The translations under genes were made by a program, and so were the position numbers. Source: Rutidosis leptorrhynchoides (taxonomy: Eukaryota > Streptophyta > Magnoliopsida > Asterales > Asteraceae). Taken from it: 64,000 nt of DNA. Positions within the stretch are counted from its first letter, which is position 1, and every line of letters starts with the position of its first letter. The stretch covers positions 705,761,501 through 705,825,500 of the forward strand of contig NC_092333.1 in the NCBI RefSeq assembly GCF_046630445.1, given 5' to 3'. Below the pieces are notes generated by a model, which saw only the letters and a list, made by a program, of their open reading frames with translations, had not been told where the DNA came from and ran no database searches. Below are positions 36,396-49,553 of this stretch, piece after piece.

Positions 36396-37763
36396 GGTGC
36401 TTTTCAAAATTTCAAAATGGAAAATCTTAATTCCAAGAGGTAAATGCTATATGTATACGTTTAAATGTTAATGTAGACACATTGCGAGATTTAAAATACT
36501 GATTGCTATTTTCCGGTAAGTGGTATGGTAATTCTCGTTATCAGATGCATATGAGTAGATGACAGAGTTTCAATGAATATAATAACTTTTCAGAAAGTCA
36601 AAATCAACAAAGTTGTTGGTAAGTTTACTGTTAACGTGGTGGGATATAAAGGGTTCCCCGGTAACGACGACGAAAGGCGAACTTATATAACAAGGTTATA
36701 ATAGAGTTTATTCGAATGAAAAGTCGAATTTGATTTGCTGAAGTTGTGACAAAATTGACTACATTGGAAAGGTATTGTAATGTGATTTTTGGAAATAACA
36801 ACGCCAAACGAGCTAGCACAAATACGTTTTAAACGCTCACTCTCTGAGTGTTTTCAGGTGCATAACTATATGCATCAATCTTTTCTTCCGTAGCTGAAGT
36901 GCGGTTGATTCATTCTCTGGATTGAGGTGTTTTCAAGAATCTTGAAAGGTTTGAACGCAGATTTTAATCGTCAAGATACAAATGAGGTTTAAGATGAAAT
37001 CAAGTGGAAAACTTGAAGAATTGTTTAGTTTCATATGTTATAATCAATATTTTAATTCATTTTAATTGTCCAATGTTATTAGTTCACAGTCGATAGTCCA
37101 CAGTTAACAGTCCAATAATTCATATATAGTTTAAAATATAATATTCAAATTAATTAATACGTATCGTGACTCGTACACATGTCTCAGACTCGATCACAAC
37201 TCAAAGTATATATATTATTGTAGAATCAACCTCAACCCCGTATAGCGAACTCGATCATTACAGCATATAGAGTGTCTATGGTTATTCCAAATAATATATA
37301 TAGATGCGTCGATATGATATGTTAAAACCTTGTATACGTGTCTCGATATTTAAAGTGCGTAATATAAATAACAGAAATTTAAATGACGATAAATAAAATT
37401 GCGAGAATTAAAATTACGATAAATAAATTGCGATAATTAAATTGCGATAATTAAATTGCAACACGGTATTAACAGTTAGCTGGAAACAGTTAGCTAGGAT
37501 TCTGTTAGCGTGAATTCTTAACAAAATTTCTCATAGTTAATTTGTTTGTTTCTAACAAATTTTATTTTGTCCAATGTTTTCTTCATTATGCCACTTGTTG
37601 GATTCTGATAAGTCAAAATCCAAATACGAAATTGAATAAAAAATGGTTATTCTGTGGTGAACGGATTCGTATCTTTGTAGATGTAAGTAGGATAGTAAAT
37701 GAATGTTGAATCAGATTTGAAGAATGTACAGTGTAACTTATTAATGTGAAATCTAAATATTCC

Positions 37764-37787
37764 TCGGGTATTACCTACCCGTTAAAA
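37764..37787 (-). other. Internal polypurine-tract-like block
   Basis: In sense it reads TTTTAACGGGTAGGTAATACC followed by CGAGG. It resembles the sequence abutting the 3' LTR (TTTAACGGGTAGGTAC) and recurs at 50263 and 58429 in other elements. Confidence 0.6.
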
Positions 37788-38020
37788 TATTTTCACCATT
37801 AACAGTTTGTACAAAAGAATTTTTAATTACAATCCTTATGAAAATATATATACATATATATTTTCTTCAGATGTAATTATGGATTTAATGAGTTAATATA
37901 ATATTAATCTCATTTGGTTTACCGTTAGAACAAGAGTATATAATCCTTAAAATATTAGAGATTACATAATCGCCATGTCGAACGAAGATAAATGATGTAG
38001 AATGATTCGTAGAACGATGA

Positions 38021-38509
38021 TTATGCTCGAGGTACAGAATGAGATGTTAAGGCGTGTGTTATTGATGGTACCGTTGGTGCCGGTGATGTTGTTGAAGCTG
38101 GTATGTTTTGCACCATATTTTCCAAGGCTACAACTCGGGCGCGAAGTTCGTTAACTTCTTCTATTATTTCGGGATGATTGTCGGTCGGAACGAGCGGATG
38201 AATAAGGTTTAGAATTGTGAATAGAATATAATAGTGTCGAATTACTCTGGAAATGAAGCTGAAAATGGTGTTTCGGATAGATTCGTCAGTAAGTGCTTCA
38301 GGTTCTTCGCCAAGAGGGCAATTTGGTTGGTGGAAAGGATCGCCTTCTTGGAATCTCCATTGATTAAGTCGACTACGAAACCATCAGATAAATTGGGGAT
38401 GGCTGATTGATTGATTCATTCTGGTGACACCGCTTTCGGAGCTTAGGTGAACATCCATGTCGGAATAGCTGTCGGAATCAGAGGAATTCGAACTGGTTGA
38501 GGGATTCAT
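38021..38509 (-). pseudogene. Small leader ORF (163 codons including the stop) with one in-frame stop
   Basis: From ATG 38509 to TAA 38021 the minus strand reads a Ser/Asp-rich start (MNPSTSSNSSDSDSYSDMD), one TGA after SHPQF-I, then FRSRLNQWRFQEGDPFHQPN, a central hydrophobic part and EEVNELRARVVALENMVQN, a heptad-like segment that could form a coiled coil. It ends in a Pro/Thr/Ser tail. Apart from that single TGA the frame is open, unlike everything else in this element, so it was probably coding until recently. It lies in the same place (after the primer site, before the PPT-like block) as the accessory ORFs of the element at 53323, but the proteins are not visibly alike. No known domain is recognised; a short Gag-like or accessory protein is possible. 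Confidence 0.55.
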
Positions 38510-38737
38510 CTTGTATGATCAGATGAAGGATTTTCGATAAGAAATAGATTATAGGATGTAGATTAGTACCCTGCAATACATGATTTACATATGCATATAT
38601 AATACTAAAATTCCATAAGTTACGGAGGAATCTACGGAAGCTGTCAGGAAAAGTCTATAGTAACAGATACGCTAAGATATGAATTTTGACTATACACTAT
38701 CGATGCACTAAATGCAGTAAGATGTGTCTAGACTTAA

Positions 38738-38815
38738 GAATGATAAGCAAGTGAATCCCTAAGAATGATAAGCAGGTAATTTTTGACACAAAATGATAAG
38801 CAAAACTTTTGACAT
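38738..38815. repeat. Three AATGATAAGCA motifs in the leader
   Basis: AGAATGATAAGCA, AGAATGATAAGCAGG and AAAATGATAAGCA are spaced about 25-35 bp apart (sense TGCTTATCATT), between primer site and the small ORF. They might be part of a leader or packaging structure. Confidence 0.6.
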
Positions 38816-38905
38816 GCAGACACGGTCGAAGTCCAGACCCACTAATGCATCTAATCAACTATCAGTTAGACACACTAATGCAAGACCTGGTTCACTAAGA
38901 CCACC

Positions 38906-38917
38906 GCTCTGATACCA
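38906..38917 (-). other. Primer-binding site, initiator tRNA-Met (minus strand)
   Basis: GCTCTGATACCA on the plus strand is TGGTATCAGAGC in sense, two bases from the LTR end at 38920. Confidence 0.92.
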
Positions 38918-40452
38918 ACTGAAAGGACCCGTTCATATACATTATAAATGATTCACAATAGTTGATTACATAGCGAGGTACTTGACCTCTATATGATACA
39001 TTTTACAAACATTGCATTCGTTTTTAAAAAGACAAACTTTCATTACATCGAAAGTTGACGGCGTGCATACCATTTCATAAAATATCCAACTATAATTGTC
39101 TTAATAATAATCTTGATGAACTCAACGACTCGAATGCAACGTCTTTTGAAATAAGTCATGAATGACTTCAACTAATATCTCTAAAATGAGCAAATGCACA
39201 GCGGAAGATTTCTTTCATACATGAGAATAAACATGCTTTCAAGTGTCAACCAAAAGGTTGGTGAGTTCATTAGTTTAACATAAATAATCATTTCCATCTT
39301 TTTAATAGACCACAAGATTTTCATTTCTCATAAATATATGTCCCATACATAGAGACAAAAATATCATTCATATGGATTGAACACCTGGTAACCGACATTA
39401 ACAAGATGCATAAAAGAATATCCCCTATCATTCCGGGAAATCCTTCGGACATGATATAAAACAACATCGAAGTACTAAAGCATCCGGTACTTTGGATGGG
39501 ATTCGTTAGGCCCAATAGATCTATCTTTAGGATTCGCGTCAATTAGGCGTGCACTAATTCTCAAAATTAGTGATGTTCCCTAATTCTTAGGTTACTAAGC
39601 TAAAAGGGGCATATTCGGCTTCGATCATTCAACCATATAATGTAGTTTCGATTACTTGTGTCTATTTCGTAAAACATTTATAAAAATTGCGCATGTATTC
39701 TCAGCCCAAAAATATAAAGGGTAAAAAGGCAAATGAAACTCACCATACTGTATTTTGTAGTAAAAATACATATAACTATATTGAACAACTGAACAATGCA
39801 GGGTTGGCCTCGAATTCACGAACCTATATCATTTGTATATATATTAAAACATATACTCGTATTCGAATAAATCTATATATTATTTTTAATAATATACTTG
39901 GTAAATTATTTGTTATATAGAAATATTTATTTATAATAATATTGATAGTTTTAGTGATAACAAAATAATAATTTTAGTAAGAATGATAATAATGATAATA
40001 ATACTATGTTATATAACAATAATTATAAAACTTTTAATAATTCTTTTTAAAACATACTTTAATTAAATTTTAATCATTTCCATAATAATATTTATATCCA
40101 AAATTGCTATATTTATTATCTTATCAATAATATTAACACCGGGATATTCATAGTTATAATAATTATAATCTTCGCGTTTAATTTGAATGCTAATGACGAT
40201 AGTTTCTTTTAACATTAATTTGTAATCATAATAGTATCACTAGCAATAGTTCGATAATACTAATACTAATATTAATAATATTAATAATGATAATACTACT
40301 AATTTTGTAAATGATAATACTAATAACAATAATGATAATATCGTAATTTGTATTAATGAAACTAATGTTACAAATCATATCATATAGTTAATAATAACTA
40401 ACATAATATCTATAATTAATAATATTTAGAATAACAATAATAATAACTATAC

Positions 40453-40568
<116 letters not shown>

Positions 40569-40620
40569 AATAATTAATATAAATGAGTAATAAGAATATC
40601 AATATTAAGTAAATAAATAA

Positions 40621-40722
40621 AGACTACCTCAAAAATGAATCCCACAAACAAAACAGCCCATGTGTGGCTCGAACCCCAGACCTCTCGATACCCAACACAA
40701 CCCTTTACCATCTACACTGTCC
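40621..40722 (-). repeat. SINE-like segment in the 5' LTR
   Basis: It has the same A-box/B-box-like pair as at 33020-33117, in minus sense, next to the ATT-type tract. Confidence 0.4.
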
Positions 40723-42568
40723 TGCTTATTCTGTTTTAAACTTCATTCTAAATTATGTAACTCGTGTCTTTCTGCTTCTAACTTAATTCATCATACCCGT
40801 AATTTTATTTGAAACAAACTGAAGTCCAATCCAATAAGCCCAACAGTATATTAGTTAGCCCAAGTGAAGAAAAATCTCGGCCCAAATAAATAGAGGAAAA
40901 AAAATTAATACGTGACCCATGTTCTCTGTATCAATCGTTTTCATTCTTCATCATGATGATCATCATCATAATTTTTGTAACATATACTATATATCATAAT
41001 CATTATTGATAACATCATCATGGTGACACTATCCTCTTTCGTGTTTTACCATCAACATAATCAAATGATCGTCATCAACTTTATTACCATAACATCATCA
41101 ACATTAATATGATCATATCGATCATCTCCTTCATACATGTGTCATCATCTTTGATCATTTCACGTACATAATCATCATCATTGATCTTGTAGCATCACTT
41201 CTGTAACATCACCATTATCGTCTCGTACTTCGTCTCCTTCATTATCACTCTCGTTCATCAACTTCACCATCATCATCGAGGTTGCTGTAGCAGAATGAGA
41301 ATTAGTAGTTGTTACAGTTTAAACAGTCCAGGTACATAACGGAATCAATTAGCAACGAGCAGGTGGTGGCGATAATGGTTTCTGGGTTGGTGATTGTTAT
41401 GGCAAGTTCAAGAAGGCTAGGAAAGAGTGAGAGGAGGGATATGAAGAGTGAAAGGTAGAGAGGCAGTGGTTATGGGTGGTATGTGTGGTGATTGTCTCGG
41501 TGGTGAAGGTGGCCGGTGACGGGTGTGGTTCAAGGGTGATAGGTTCTTGATATTGAAATTGAATGATCATATATTAATATGCATTTGCATATATATGTAT
41601 ATACATTTATATTTAGATAGTGGGGGACAAGTCTAAAATAAATGGCCAGTGAAGTCTCACGAAAATCGTGTACAGGGAAAGGAAGATTTAAATGATGGTG
41701 AGATATAGCCATATAGGTACATATTAATAAGTCAAATAAAAGCACTAACATAATAATAATAATATTATTATTATAATATAATAAAAATAACTAAATGTGT
41801 AAATATAAAAAGAGAGCAGCCACAAATTTTAATTCTTGTGTCGACCAGTTTACTCACAGTGTAATTCGTTCCCCGTTGTTAAACTGTGGCAGATAAAAGT
41901 ATTCATAAAAAAAAATCCCATATTTTCAAATTAACTATATTTATTTATTTTGTTCATTATGGTATAAAATTTGAGCATTAACTATTAAATAAAAATTACA
42001 TCAACTGTCCCTCTCATTTATGGGTAAAATATAAAAAGTGTTAAAATTAAATAATTAGATCCTAAATATACTTTTAATATGCCTATAACTTATATAACTC
42101 ATTTTCAGATCACCTTTTATTTTAAAATTACATAAGTTCAAATTTAACTTGCTTAATATTAATCGGAACAACAAACGATTATTACAATCATTAAATATTT
42201 ATTTTTAATATACTTTATTTATATATAGAGATATATTTTAAATAATAATTATTATAATATCCTATTTTTATTTTATTAATTTTTAATAACAACAACATAT
42301 AATACTTCAAGTTATATTTCGAATTATTATTTATATATACATACACACATATCTATTTATAATTAATTGTTCGTGAATCGTCGAGAGCAGTCGAAGGTCA
42401 ATTGAATATATGAACATCGTTCCAATGTTTTCTAGACTCAACATTACATACTTTGCTTATTGTATCGAAATTATATAAAGATTAAGTTTAAATTTGGTCA
42501 GAAATTCCCGGGTCATCACACAATATGTGTAACAACAAAAAGAAAGAATGCAACCAAAAAAAACTCAC

Positions 42569-42625
42569 CTGTAATAGGGTAGATATCACTGAAAATTTGT
42601 CTTCCAAATCCAAAATCGCTACCAT
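42569..42625 (-). CDS. First coding exon of an unidentified minus-strand gene
   Basis: On the minus strand ATG at 42625 opens 19 codons (MVAILDLEDKFSVISTLLQ) ending exactly at a good donor, CAG|GTGAGT (boundary 42569/42568), in phase 0. This phase fits the exon at 30863-31139. Upstream is about 250 bp of 5'-UTR-like sequence with CCCTAGGGTTTT motifs and a short upstream ORF (ATGATCAAGCAACGG...TGA). Then comes a tandemly duplicated promoter/UTR block (42831-43220). The 11.2-kb minus-strand retrotransposon inserted in the first intron, 43 bp from the donor. The protein family is not recognised. The call rests on splice signals, phase agreement and UTR texture. Confidence 0.45.
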
Positions 42626-42830
42626 AAAATTAAAAAACCCTAGGGTTAAATGATGATCGTAAAGACTCAAACCCGTTGCTTGATCATGTGAAATCCAAAA
42701 CAATAGGGTTAAGCACAATCGCTGACAGAAAATCAAAACCCCTATTGTTACATAATAATCGCAGAGACAAAAAAGTCACAAAAACCAAAACCCTATGGTT
42801 AAATCGAAACGACCGCCATCAAGAAAGTAA

Positions 42831-43220
42831 ACCATCAGATTGTGACACGAAATCAAGAGAAACGAAGGTCGATTCGCGCGACAGAATCGAATCCCTAGAT
42901 TTGAAGGAAAATCGCAGAGAGCTGACGGTTTTTTTTCTTTTTAATAGAGGAAAGAATGTTTTTTTGGGGTTTTTGTGAAGGCAACGACCAAAAGTTTGGT
43001 GGGTATTAGTATAACCATCAGATTGTCACACGAAATCAAGAGAAACCGAAGGTCGATTCGCGCGACAGAATCCAATCCCTAGATTTGAAGGAAAATCGCA
43101 GAGAGGAGGGAGAGGGAGGGAGGAGCTGACGGTTTTTTTTTTCTTTTTTAATAGAGGAAAGAATGTTTTTTTGGGGTTTTTGTGAAGGCAACGGCCAAAA
43201 GTTTGGTGGGTATTAGTATA
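42831..43220 (-). repeat. Tandem duplication of a promoter/5'-UTR block
   Basis: CCATCAGATTGTGACACGAA...GGGTATTAGTATA (184 bp, 42831-43014) is repeated at 43015-43220 with few changes plus about 20 bp of inserted GGGAGGGAG-type sequence. It lies immediately upstream of the first exon of the minus-strand gene, so promoter or transcription start elements may be doubled. Confidence 0.9.
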
Positions 43221-43280
43221 TAAGGTTAATGATAAAGATGCTAGATTTCTTTGAATTGTAATAATGTGGTGGTACTTTTT

Positions 43281-43480
43281 TCTGATACCATGTTAACGAT
43301 AAAAATTGAGTAATGATTTTATTGATGTAGATACAAGTCGCTCATACATCAACATAAATAGGATTAGAGTACATGTTAAATCTAATGGACTAAGATAAGC
43401 TAACGAGCCCTTATAGAACACGGGCTAGATAATCTAAAACATAAATAGTCCAATATATAAAAATAATACTCCGTCTAACA
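43281..43480 (-). mobile_element. Short Ty1/copia (or TRIM-like) 5' LTR relic with primer site
   Basis: In minus sense a 190-bp LTR runs from TGTTAGACGGAGTATT (43480) to ...ATCGTTAACA (43291), followed directly by TGGTATCAGA (43290-43281), a primer-binding-site start. TGTTA/TAACA ends and small size suit a copia or TRIM LTR. No internal region follows and no target duplication is visible, so it is a truncated remnant. Confidence 0.65.
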
Positions 43481-44289
43481 GTTTTTGGGCTTAAGAAACA
43501 AATTTGGGCCAATTTCAATTCAGGCCTTTGGAGTCTCATTCGTAAAAGATAGACTAGGACAGTATAATTAAAATGTCGAGCCCATCTAGTTAATTTAAAG
43601 AAGTCGACTGAAAAGAGAAGTTTTGTTTCTTTTCCTTGTTTTTGAAGCTCTGAACTATGTTTATCTAAATTGCACTCAGAAAAATGCAATGAGATGGGTT
43701 TTCTTGGACTTATTAGATGAGCAAATTTTCATACGTCACTTATGTTAAAAAATAAAGTTGAATTTTGTAATTACCCATATGTGTGAATAATACTCATTTT
43801 TGGTTAAGTTGATATAAATTGTTTCGTATTTGAATCTCGATTTTAATAGATGAATTGAATGAATTTAGTAGTTGAAAATGATCTATATTTTACAAACTCA
43901 AAACTGTCAATATATAAAATATAGATACAAATATATAATTGATTTTTTTCAAAACCAGATAAAAAACCAAAACCGTTATTTGTACAACCGGTTTTTTTCA
44001 ACTCGGTTCAACCGGTTATCGTATTTCATTTTTAACATTTTTTTGCCGGTTTTTTTCAGTTAAACTACTTGAAACAACAGCTATAACTATGTTGAAACAA
44101 AATACAAATAGTTCTTGTAAAGCAGCAACTCAAAATGTGTCACAAGCTAATATCAGTTCGGATTGTCGGGTTTTCATATATGATCAAGAAGCGCTTCGAA
44201 AAGTTTAATCAAGGTTCGTCATCCAAAAAGCACGATCATTCAACCACTTCGACAATGTTCAACTTACGAAAATCATCAAGAATAGACTA
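43481..44289. other. No gene recognised
   Basis: This is AT-rich sequence with poly-T/ACCGGTTT-type low complexity near 43980-44060. Possible upstream traces of the hAT transposase begin around 44190. Confidence 0.5.
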
Positions 44290-44755
44290 CAACCATTTTA
44301 TCAAGATGTAAGTCGTACTACTCTCATAAATGACTATTTTAATTTATGGGAACGGGCTACAATTGTAATTATGTAGGTTTTCGAAATTATAAATATGGTG
44401 TTTCTATAACTATTGACGTTTTGACCGCACCCTATGGTACGCCAAATTCTTATCTCGCCCTTACGGCTAGTTTATTTTATCCCGAGTCTTGGTTATTAAT
44501 GAAACACACAATTGCTTTTAATATATTTGTTTATCTATATAACGGAAATAATATATGATTACATGACACATTAACTGAATATAATTTAGATGATATAGTT
44601 TTTTTGATTCCACTAGATAACGCTTTTAATAATAATAATGCTATGCAGTTATTAAAATGTCGAATAAAACCAATTTTAGATGAGCTTAACTTCATTCCAG
44701 TTTTGTTGCTCATGTTATAAAATTGGTCGTGCAAGTGAACGACAAATGAATTATA
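44290..44755 (+). pseudogene. hAT-family transposase relic
   Basis: The open part 44346-44558 reads SITIDVLTAPYGTPNSYLALTA, FYPESWLLMKHTIAF and YNGNNI. This matches the first RNase-H-like block of plant hAT (RICESLEEPER-like) transposases: T-x-D-x-W/L-T-A-P-x-G-x-x-Y-L, then the ESWxMxKRTIAF-like strand. Downstream, in other frames, DNAFNNNNAMQLL and a V-x-H-V-I-K-L-V-V-Q piece continue the domain to about 44755. The first catalytic Asp is present (TIDV). Frameshifts and loss of the C-terminal dimerisation region show it is dead. Tat LTR sequence follows. Confidence 0.75.
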
Positions 44756-45239
44756 GATGATTATATACATAGCTTTGCGTATGTATATTTCAAGCGTAAA
44801 AAGGCTAAAAGCGAAGAACCGCTCAGAGAAAATGATAGACCCCGAAGGTAGCGCGAACGCATGCTAATGCGAAGTGACCATTCACGAGCTTTCAGGATTG
44901 CGGAAGACGTTAGCAGAAGTTTTGGCGGATAACGAGCCGCGGGCACAAAGATGAATTCGCTAAGAGTTCCAAACCTATAAATAGAGAGATAGGTCTCTCA
45001 TTTTAGGTTGTTGATTCCAGGGAATTGCTCTAGCCTTTGTGACTAACTTGTGATCACGCCCAAGTGTAAACTCACATTGTGTTAAGGTAATTTCTTCAAG
45101 ACCGGGAAGAGGTGATTGATCATTATCTCTTTTAATGAAAAACGATCATTAGGTCCCATAAACATCATCAACCACCCATTCTACCCCATTATTGCACTCA
45201 ATCCTGGATTAGAGTAATATCCTAATCTAGGATTGATCA
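44756..45239 (+). mobile_element. 5' LTR of a Tat-lineage element (left edge approximate)
   Basis: It lies between the hAT relic and a TGGCGTCATCCGTGGGA primer site, and has a TATA box CCTATAAATAGAG near 44977. It ends ...GGATTGATCA at 45239. The start is not certain because the hAT relic fades gradually. Confidence 0.6.
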
Positions 45240-45241
45240 AT

Positions 45242-45258
45242 TGGCGTCATCCGTGGGA
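45242..45258 (+). other. Primer-binding site of Tat type
   Basis: TGGCGTCATCCGTGGGA resembles the TGGCGCCGTCYGTGGGA primer site of plant Tat/Retand elements, with two changes. Confidence 0.7.
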
Positions 45259-45489
45259 CACGCACAAAATTGAATTTGAAATTTTAAATGTCGTGATGTC
45301 GAATTGATTAATTTCGAATTTAATTTTAAAGTCGTGTACACTTTTTGATGATCTACAGGTAAGTGCGCTATCGAGATAAAGAAGAAATTGAAGTGGCGAT
45401 AAAAAAGACAAATAGCAGACTTACTAATATTTTGTGTTCGCAAAGAAGTTAGAGCGAAAATTGTAAATATAATTGCAGATAGCGCAAGT

Positions 45490-47680
45490 ATGATAGAAGG
45501 AAGTGAAATTTTTGCCAAACGGCAAAAGTCAGAATCAATAAACATGGTACGTAGGCACAGAAGAGGCCAAAAAAGGAAAGCTACAGAAATATGCGAGGCA
45601 TGGCATTTAGTGCCAATTACATTCCCTTATATGCAAACTCAAGACATGTCGGAGAAGCCAATTGTCATATCGTGTAAGATCGCGGATGCAGGAATCACTA
45701 TAATGAAAGTACATGTTGACAATGGCAGTAGTGTTGATATAATCTACGAGTAATGTTACCGCAAGTTACCAGAATGCATCAAAGCGAGCTAAAAACTGTT
45801 GCGGCTTTACTCTCAGGGTTTGCGGGAGAATCTGCTTGGCCTATAGATCAGTTATTATTAAACATAGAGCTTACTAATGCAGAGGACAAGATGTTGTCAA
45901 GACAGGCAAAACTAAATCTATACGTTGTGCGATTTAATTCTCGCTATAACTTGCTCTTAGGGAGGTCGGCGATAAGTAAATTGGGTATTATCCCGTCAAC
46001 AATACACGGGATGATAAAATTCGCGACTCGTGCAGGGGTTGCGACAATGAATTCCGCAGACATAACACCAATATGTTCAGTAGTTAGCACTAAAGGGGCG
46101 GTTGCTGAGCATGCTGGTATGGAAGATAACATGGTTGTAATAAATCGCAAGTATCCGGAGAAACAAATAAAAATTGGTGTTAATCTGAATACGGATATAA
46201 AAAACAAAATTGTGCAATTATTAATTGCAAGTATGGATGTTTTTGCTTGGAGTGAGCAAGATATGACGGGTCTTCTGCGAGAGAATTCAGAGCATAGGCT
46301 CAATGCTAATCCAGCGTTGAAGCCAATTGTGCAAAAATGCAGGGGAATGGCCCCAGATCGCATGAAGTTGTTGTGCGGTGAAGTGGCAAAACTAGTAGAC
46401 CCAGGAATTTTGCGCGAAGTAAAATACCAGACATGGGTTACGAACCCGGTTTTAGTGAAAAAGCCAGATGGGTCATGGAGGATGTGTATTAACTTTAAAG
46501 ATATCAACAACGCCTGCCCGAAAGATAATTATCCACTTCCCTAAATTGATTGGAAGGTGGAATCGTTGCACGCTTTTCCTTACAAGTGCTTTTTAGATAC
46601 GGCCAAAGGGTATCATCAGATCCCAATGGCGGAGGAAGACGAAGATAAAACTGCATTTCATACTAGAAAAGGCATATTTTGTTATGTCAAGATGACATTT
46701 GGGCTTAAAAATGCCGGCACAACATATCAGCGATTGATAGACATTGCGTTTGAAAGTCAAATTGGTCGAAATCTTGAAGCATATGTAGATGACTTGGTCA
46801 TTAAGAGCATGTCACAAGAACATATTATGGTTGATATGATAGAAACTTTTACTAACTTGAAGCGAATTAACATGAAACTCAATCCGTCAAAATGTTGTTT
46901 TAGCGAAAAAGAGGGAAAGTTTTTGGGCTATTATGTGTCAGAGCAAGGAATTCAAGCAAACCCTAAAAAGATAGCCGCGATTGAGAACATGACTGCGCCC
47001 AAAATAGTAAAAGAGATGCAGAGTTTAACAGGATAGCTAGGTGCCTTAACGAGATTTCTGTCAAAAGCAGCGGAAAGGTAGTTGCCTTTCTTTCGGACTT
47101 TAAAAGGGTGTTTAAAGTAAAAGAATTTTGTATGGACAAGTGAGGCGGAAAGCGCATTTCAGGAAATAAAGAAATTGTTAGCAACTTTACCGACGTTAAT
47201 AGCACCCGTTGAAGGCGAGGTGCTTTACCTTTACATCTCAATCGCGAATGAGGCTTTTGGGTCGGTGTTAGTTGCGGAGCGACAAAAAGCGCAGAAGCCA
47301 GTTTAGTTTGTTAGTAAGGCATTGGAGGGAAGCGAGATAAACTACGCGCCAATTGAAAAGTTTGTTTACGCATTACTCCTAACGTCGCGACGGTTGCGAA
47401 AATATTTTCAGGGACATCCAATTCATGTGTTAACTGATGTGCCAGTTAAGCATGTTTTAAGCAAGCCAAACATATCTAGAAGACTCGCCAAATGGGCAAT
47501 TGAATTGGGGGCGTATGAAATCACTTATCTACCACGAACTCCAGTAAAAGGTCAAGTGATCGCATATTATCTTGCGGAAATGACTGGTGAATTAGAAGTA
47601 ATTCACGAAAGAATTGAATTAAAGCCAGTCCAAGGCGAAACTTGGGACTTATTTACAGATGGTGCATCGTGCACTGAGAC
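45490..47680 (+). pseudogene. Tat-lineage pol relic (protease, RT, two RNase H)
   Basis: The order reads: protease (VHVDNGSSVDIIY, with N replacing the usual T or S after the Asp; then YNLLLGRSAISKLG), RT from NPVLVKKPDGSWRMCINFKDINNACP, a stop at 46542-46544, LDTAKGYHQIPMAEED, FGLKNAGTTYQRLI and the catalytic YVDD. A stop at 47034-47036 is followed by a damaged RNase H with GSEINYAPIEKF. Last comes the start of a second, archaeal-type RNase H (WDLFTDGASC), the hallmark of Tat elements. A frameshift lies near 45750. The reading is cut at 47680 by the Tekay-like element, so integrase is not visible. Gag is largely missing too. Confidence 0.85.
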
Positions 47681-49545
47681 TGTGACGACCCGGAAATTTC
47701 CAACCAAATTTAAACTTAATATTTATATGGTTTCGACACGATAAGAAAAGTCTGTTAAGTTGAATCTCAAAATTTTGAAATATGTTCATGTATTCATTTA
47801 ACCTCGACTAGATTTCGACGATTCACGAACCATTATATATATTGGATACGAATATATATATGTAGATATATATGTATATATATTATAACTTGGAAGAGTT
47901 AACAAAGTATTAAATGAATAATACTTTACTTTAAATGTATTTGTCTCAATATATGTTTAATATATTCATCTACGAAATTAGAAGGTAATACCAATGATTG
48001 ATTTAGTAGATACTTCGGCACTTATAAATCCCGTAAATATTATGATATGGTTATAGGACTATGTTGTGAGGTTCACGTTGATTTGAGAAATCGTTTCTTT
48101 TAACAATATTCAGAATAAATGGTAAAGTGTTCATACGGGTTTTTCGAGCCGGATAGAGCTAAGGAAATTATGGGTTATAGCTATGGAGGGTATGGGTATG
48201 ATTCGGGGGTATAGCTCGTGAGGCCAATCTAGTGTTTATCATTTCCGAGGCGTCTACGTACTTTCCTGCAATATTGAATCACAATATTGATACGTGAGCA
48301 TTCATATCTTATCTTTTATATATTAATAGTGTATCCATGTCTAGGGCTCGAGTATATATATTCATGTATGCTTGTATGCTAAATGTCGTCGCTAGATAGT
48401 TTTTTGATGAATCACGAATTCAACACATGCACTACTGATATAAAGTATATGATATGCATGTTGTTGGAAAGCTGACGAAAAATTAATAACTTTTCATTTA
48501 GAAATCGCGTGATTTCGATAAACGGATTAAAAGATATGGTCAACTGAATTATGTTTGAGGATAATTGAAATTGTGTTGGAAACTGTAAATTAATATTTAA
48601 ACAGCTTGTCTATGAGATTGATAAATTGGATTTTTAGATATTACTAATCAAGTAAATGAATTTCTATATAAGACACGTATCGTTTTGTTGAACAATTGTC
48701 AAAGTTGACTGTCTTATCATGTTTTAAAGCTTTATAAACAATATAATCCGATTTTACAAGTATTGGAAAACTATGTGAAATAATAAAATATTTTCAACTG
48801 CCATGATAATTCAAATATAATATAGCTCCTGAAATAAATAGTATTTTGAGTTTGATAAACTATAAATTCGTTCAATTATCAAGACTTATACTATTTTAAT
48901 ATAATAAACATATATAGATTTAAAGATCATATTGGGTCAGGTTGACTTTTGAGATGACTTTTGTTAACTTTTGCATATCGGTCTCTATCATTAGGATTGT
49001 GATACACTATGACCCGACTTAGCTTGTTAGACAGTTATTGATCAAAATATACTAATATAGGTTCGTGAATCCGAGGCCAACCCTGCACTTGTTCAGTGCC
49101 GTCATATGCATAATTGCTACGAAATACAGTATAGTGAGTTTTCATTTGCTTCCTTTTTAATTGCTTTAACAATCTATATTTTTGGGCTGAGAATACATGC
49201 ACTTTATTTTAAACACAATGGACACAAGTACATACTTAATTCTACACTGAGTTTGAACCGAAAATCCCTTAGCTTTGGTAACTAGTAACTGTCATTTATA
49301 AGAACTGGTGGGCGCGAGTAGTTGTATATGGATCCATCGGGCTTGACATCCCCGTCTGTTCCAGGTATAGAAACCCTAGCCTGAACTATAAAACAGACGT
49401 ATGCTATTTGAGTTTAGTACAATTTGGTTTGCGTGTATTGTACATGTTGGTTGCATGTATGTTAAAATAGGGGTACTTATTATATATACGTTAAGTTTAG
49501 TTACCAAGGTGCTCAATTTCGTAGAATATTTTGATAAACGTTTCT
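47681..49545 (+). mobile_element. 5' LTR, 3'-truncated
   Basis: It starts TGTGACGACCCGGAAATTTCC and includes the GAGAATACATGC block near 49190. The CTCACCAAC...TTCTCAGGT block and the LTR end are lacking. Confidence 0.75.
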
Positions 49546-49553
49546 GGATGAAA

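Noticed and set aside
36153-36443. Plus-strand hydrophobic 96-aa frame
   Set aside because: It is antisense to the PABP-derived fragment; the minus strand has the recognisable protein pattern.
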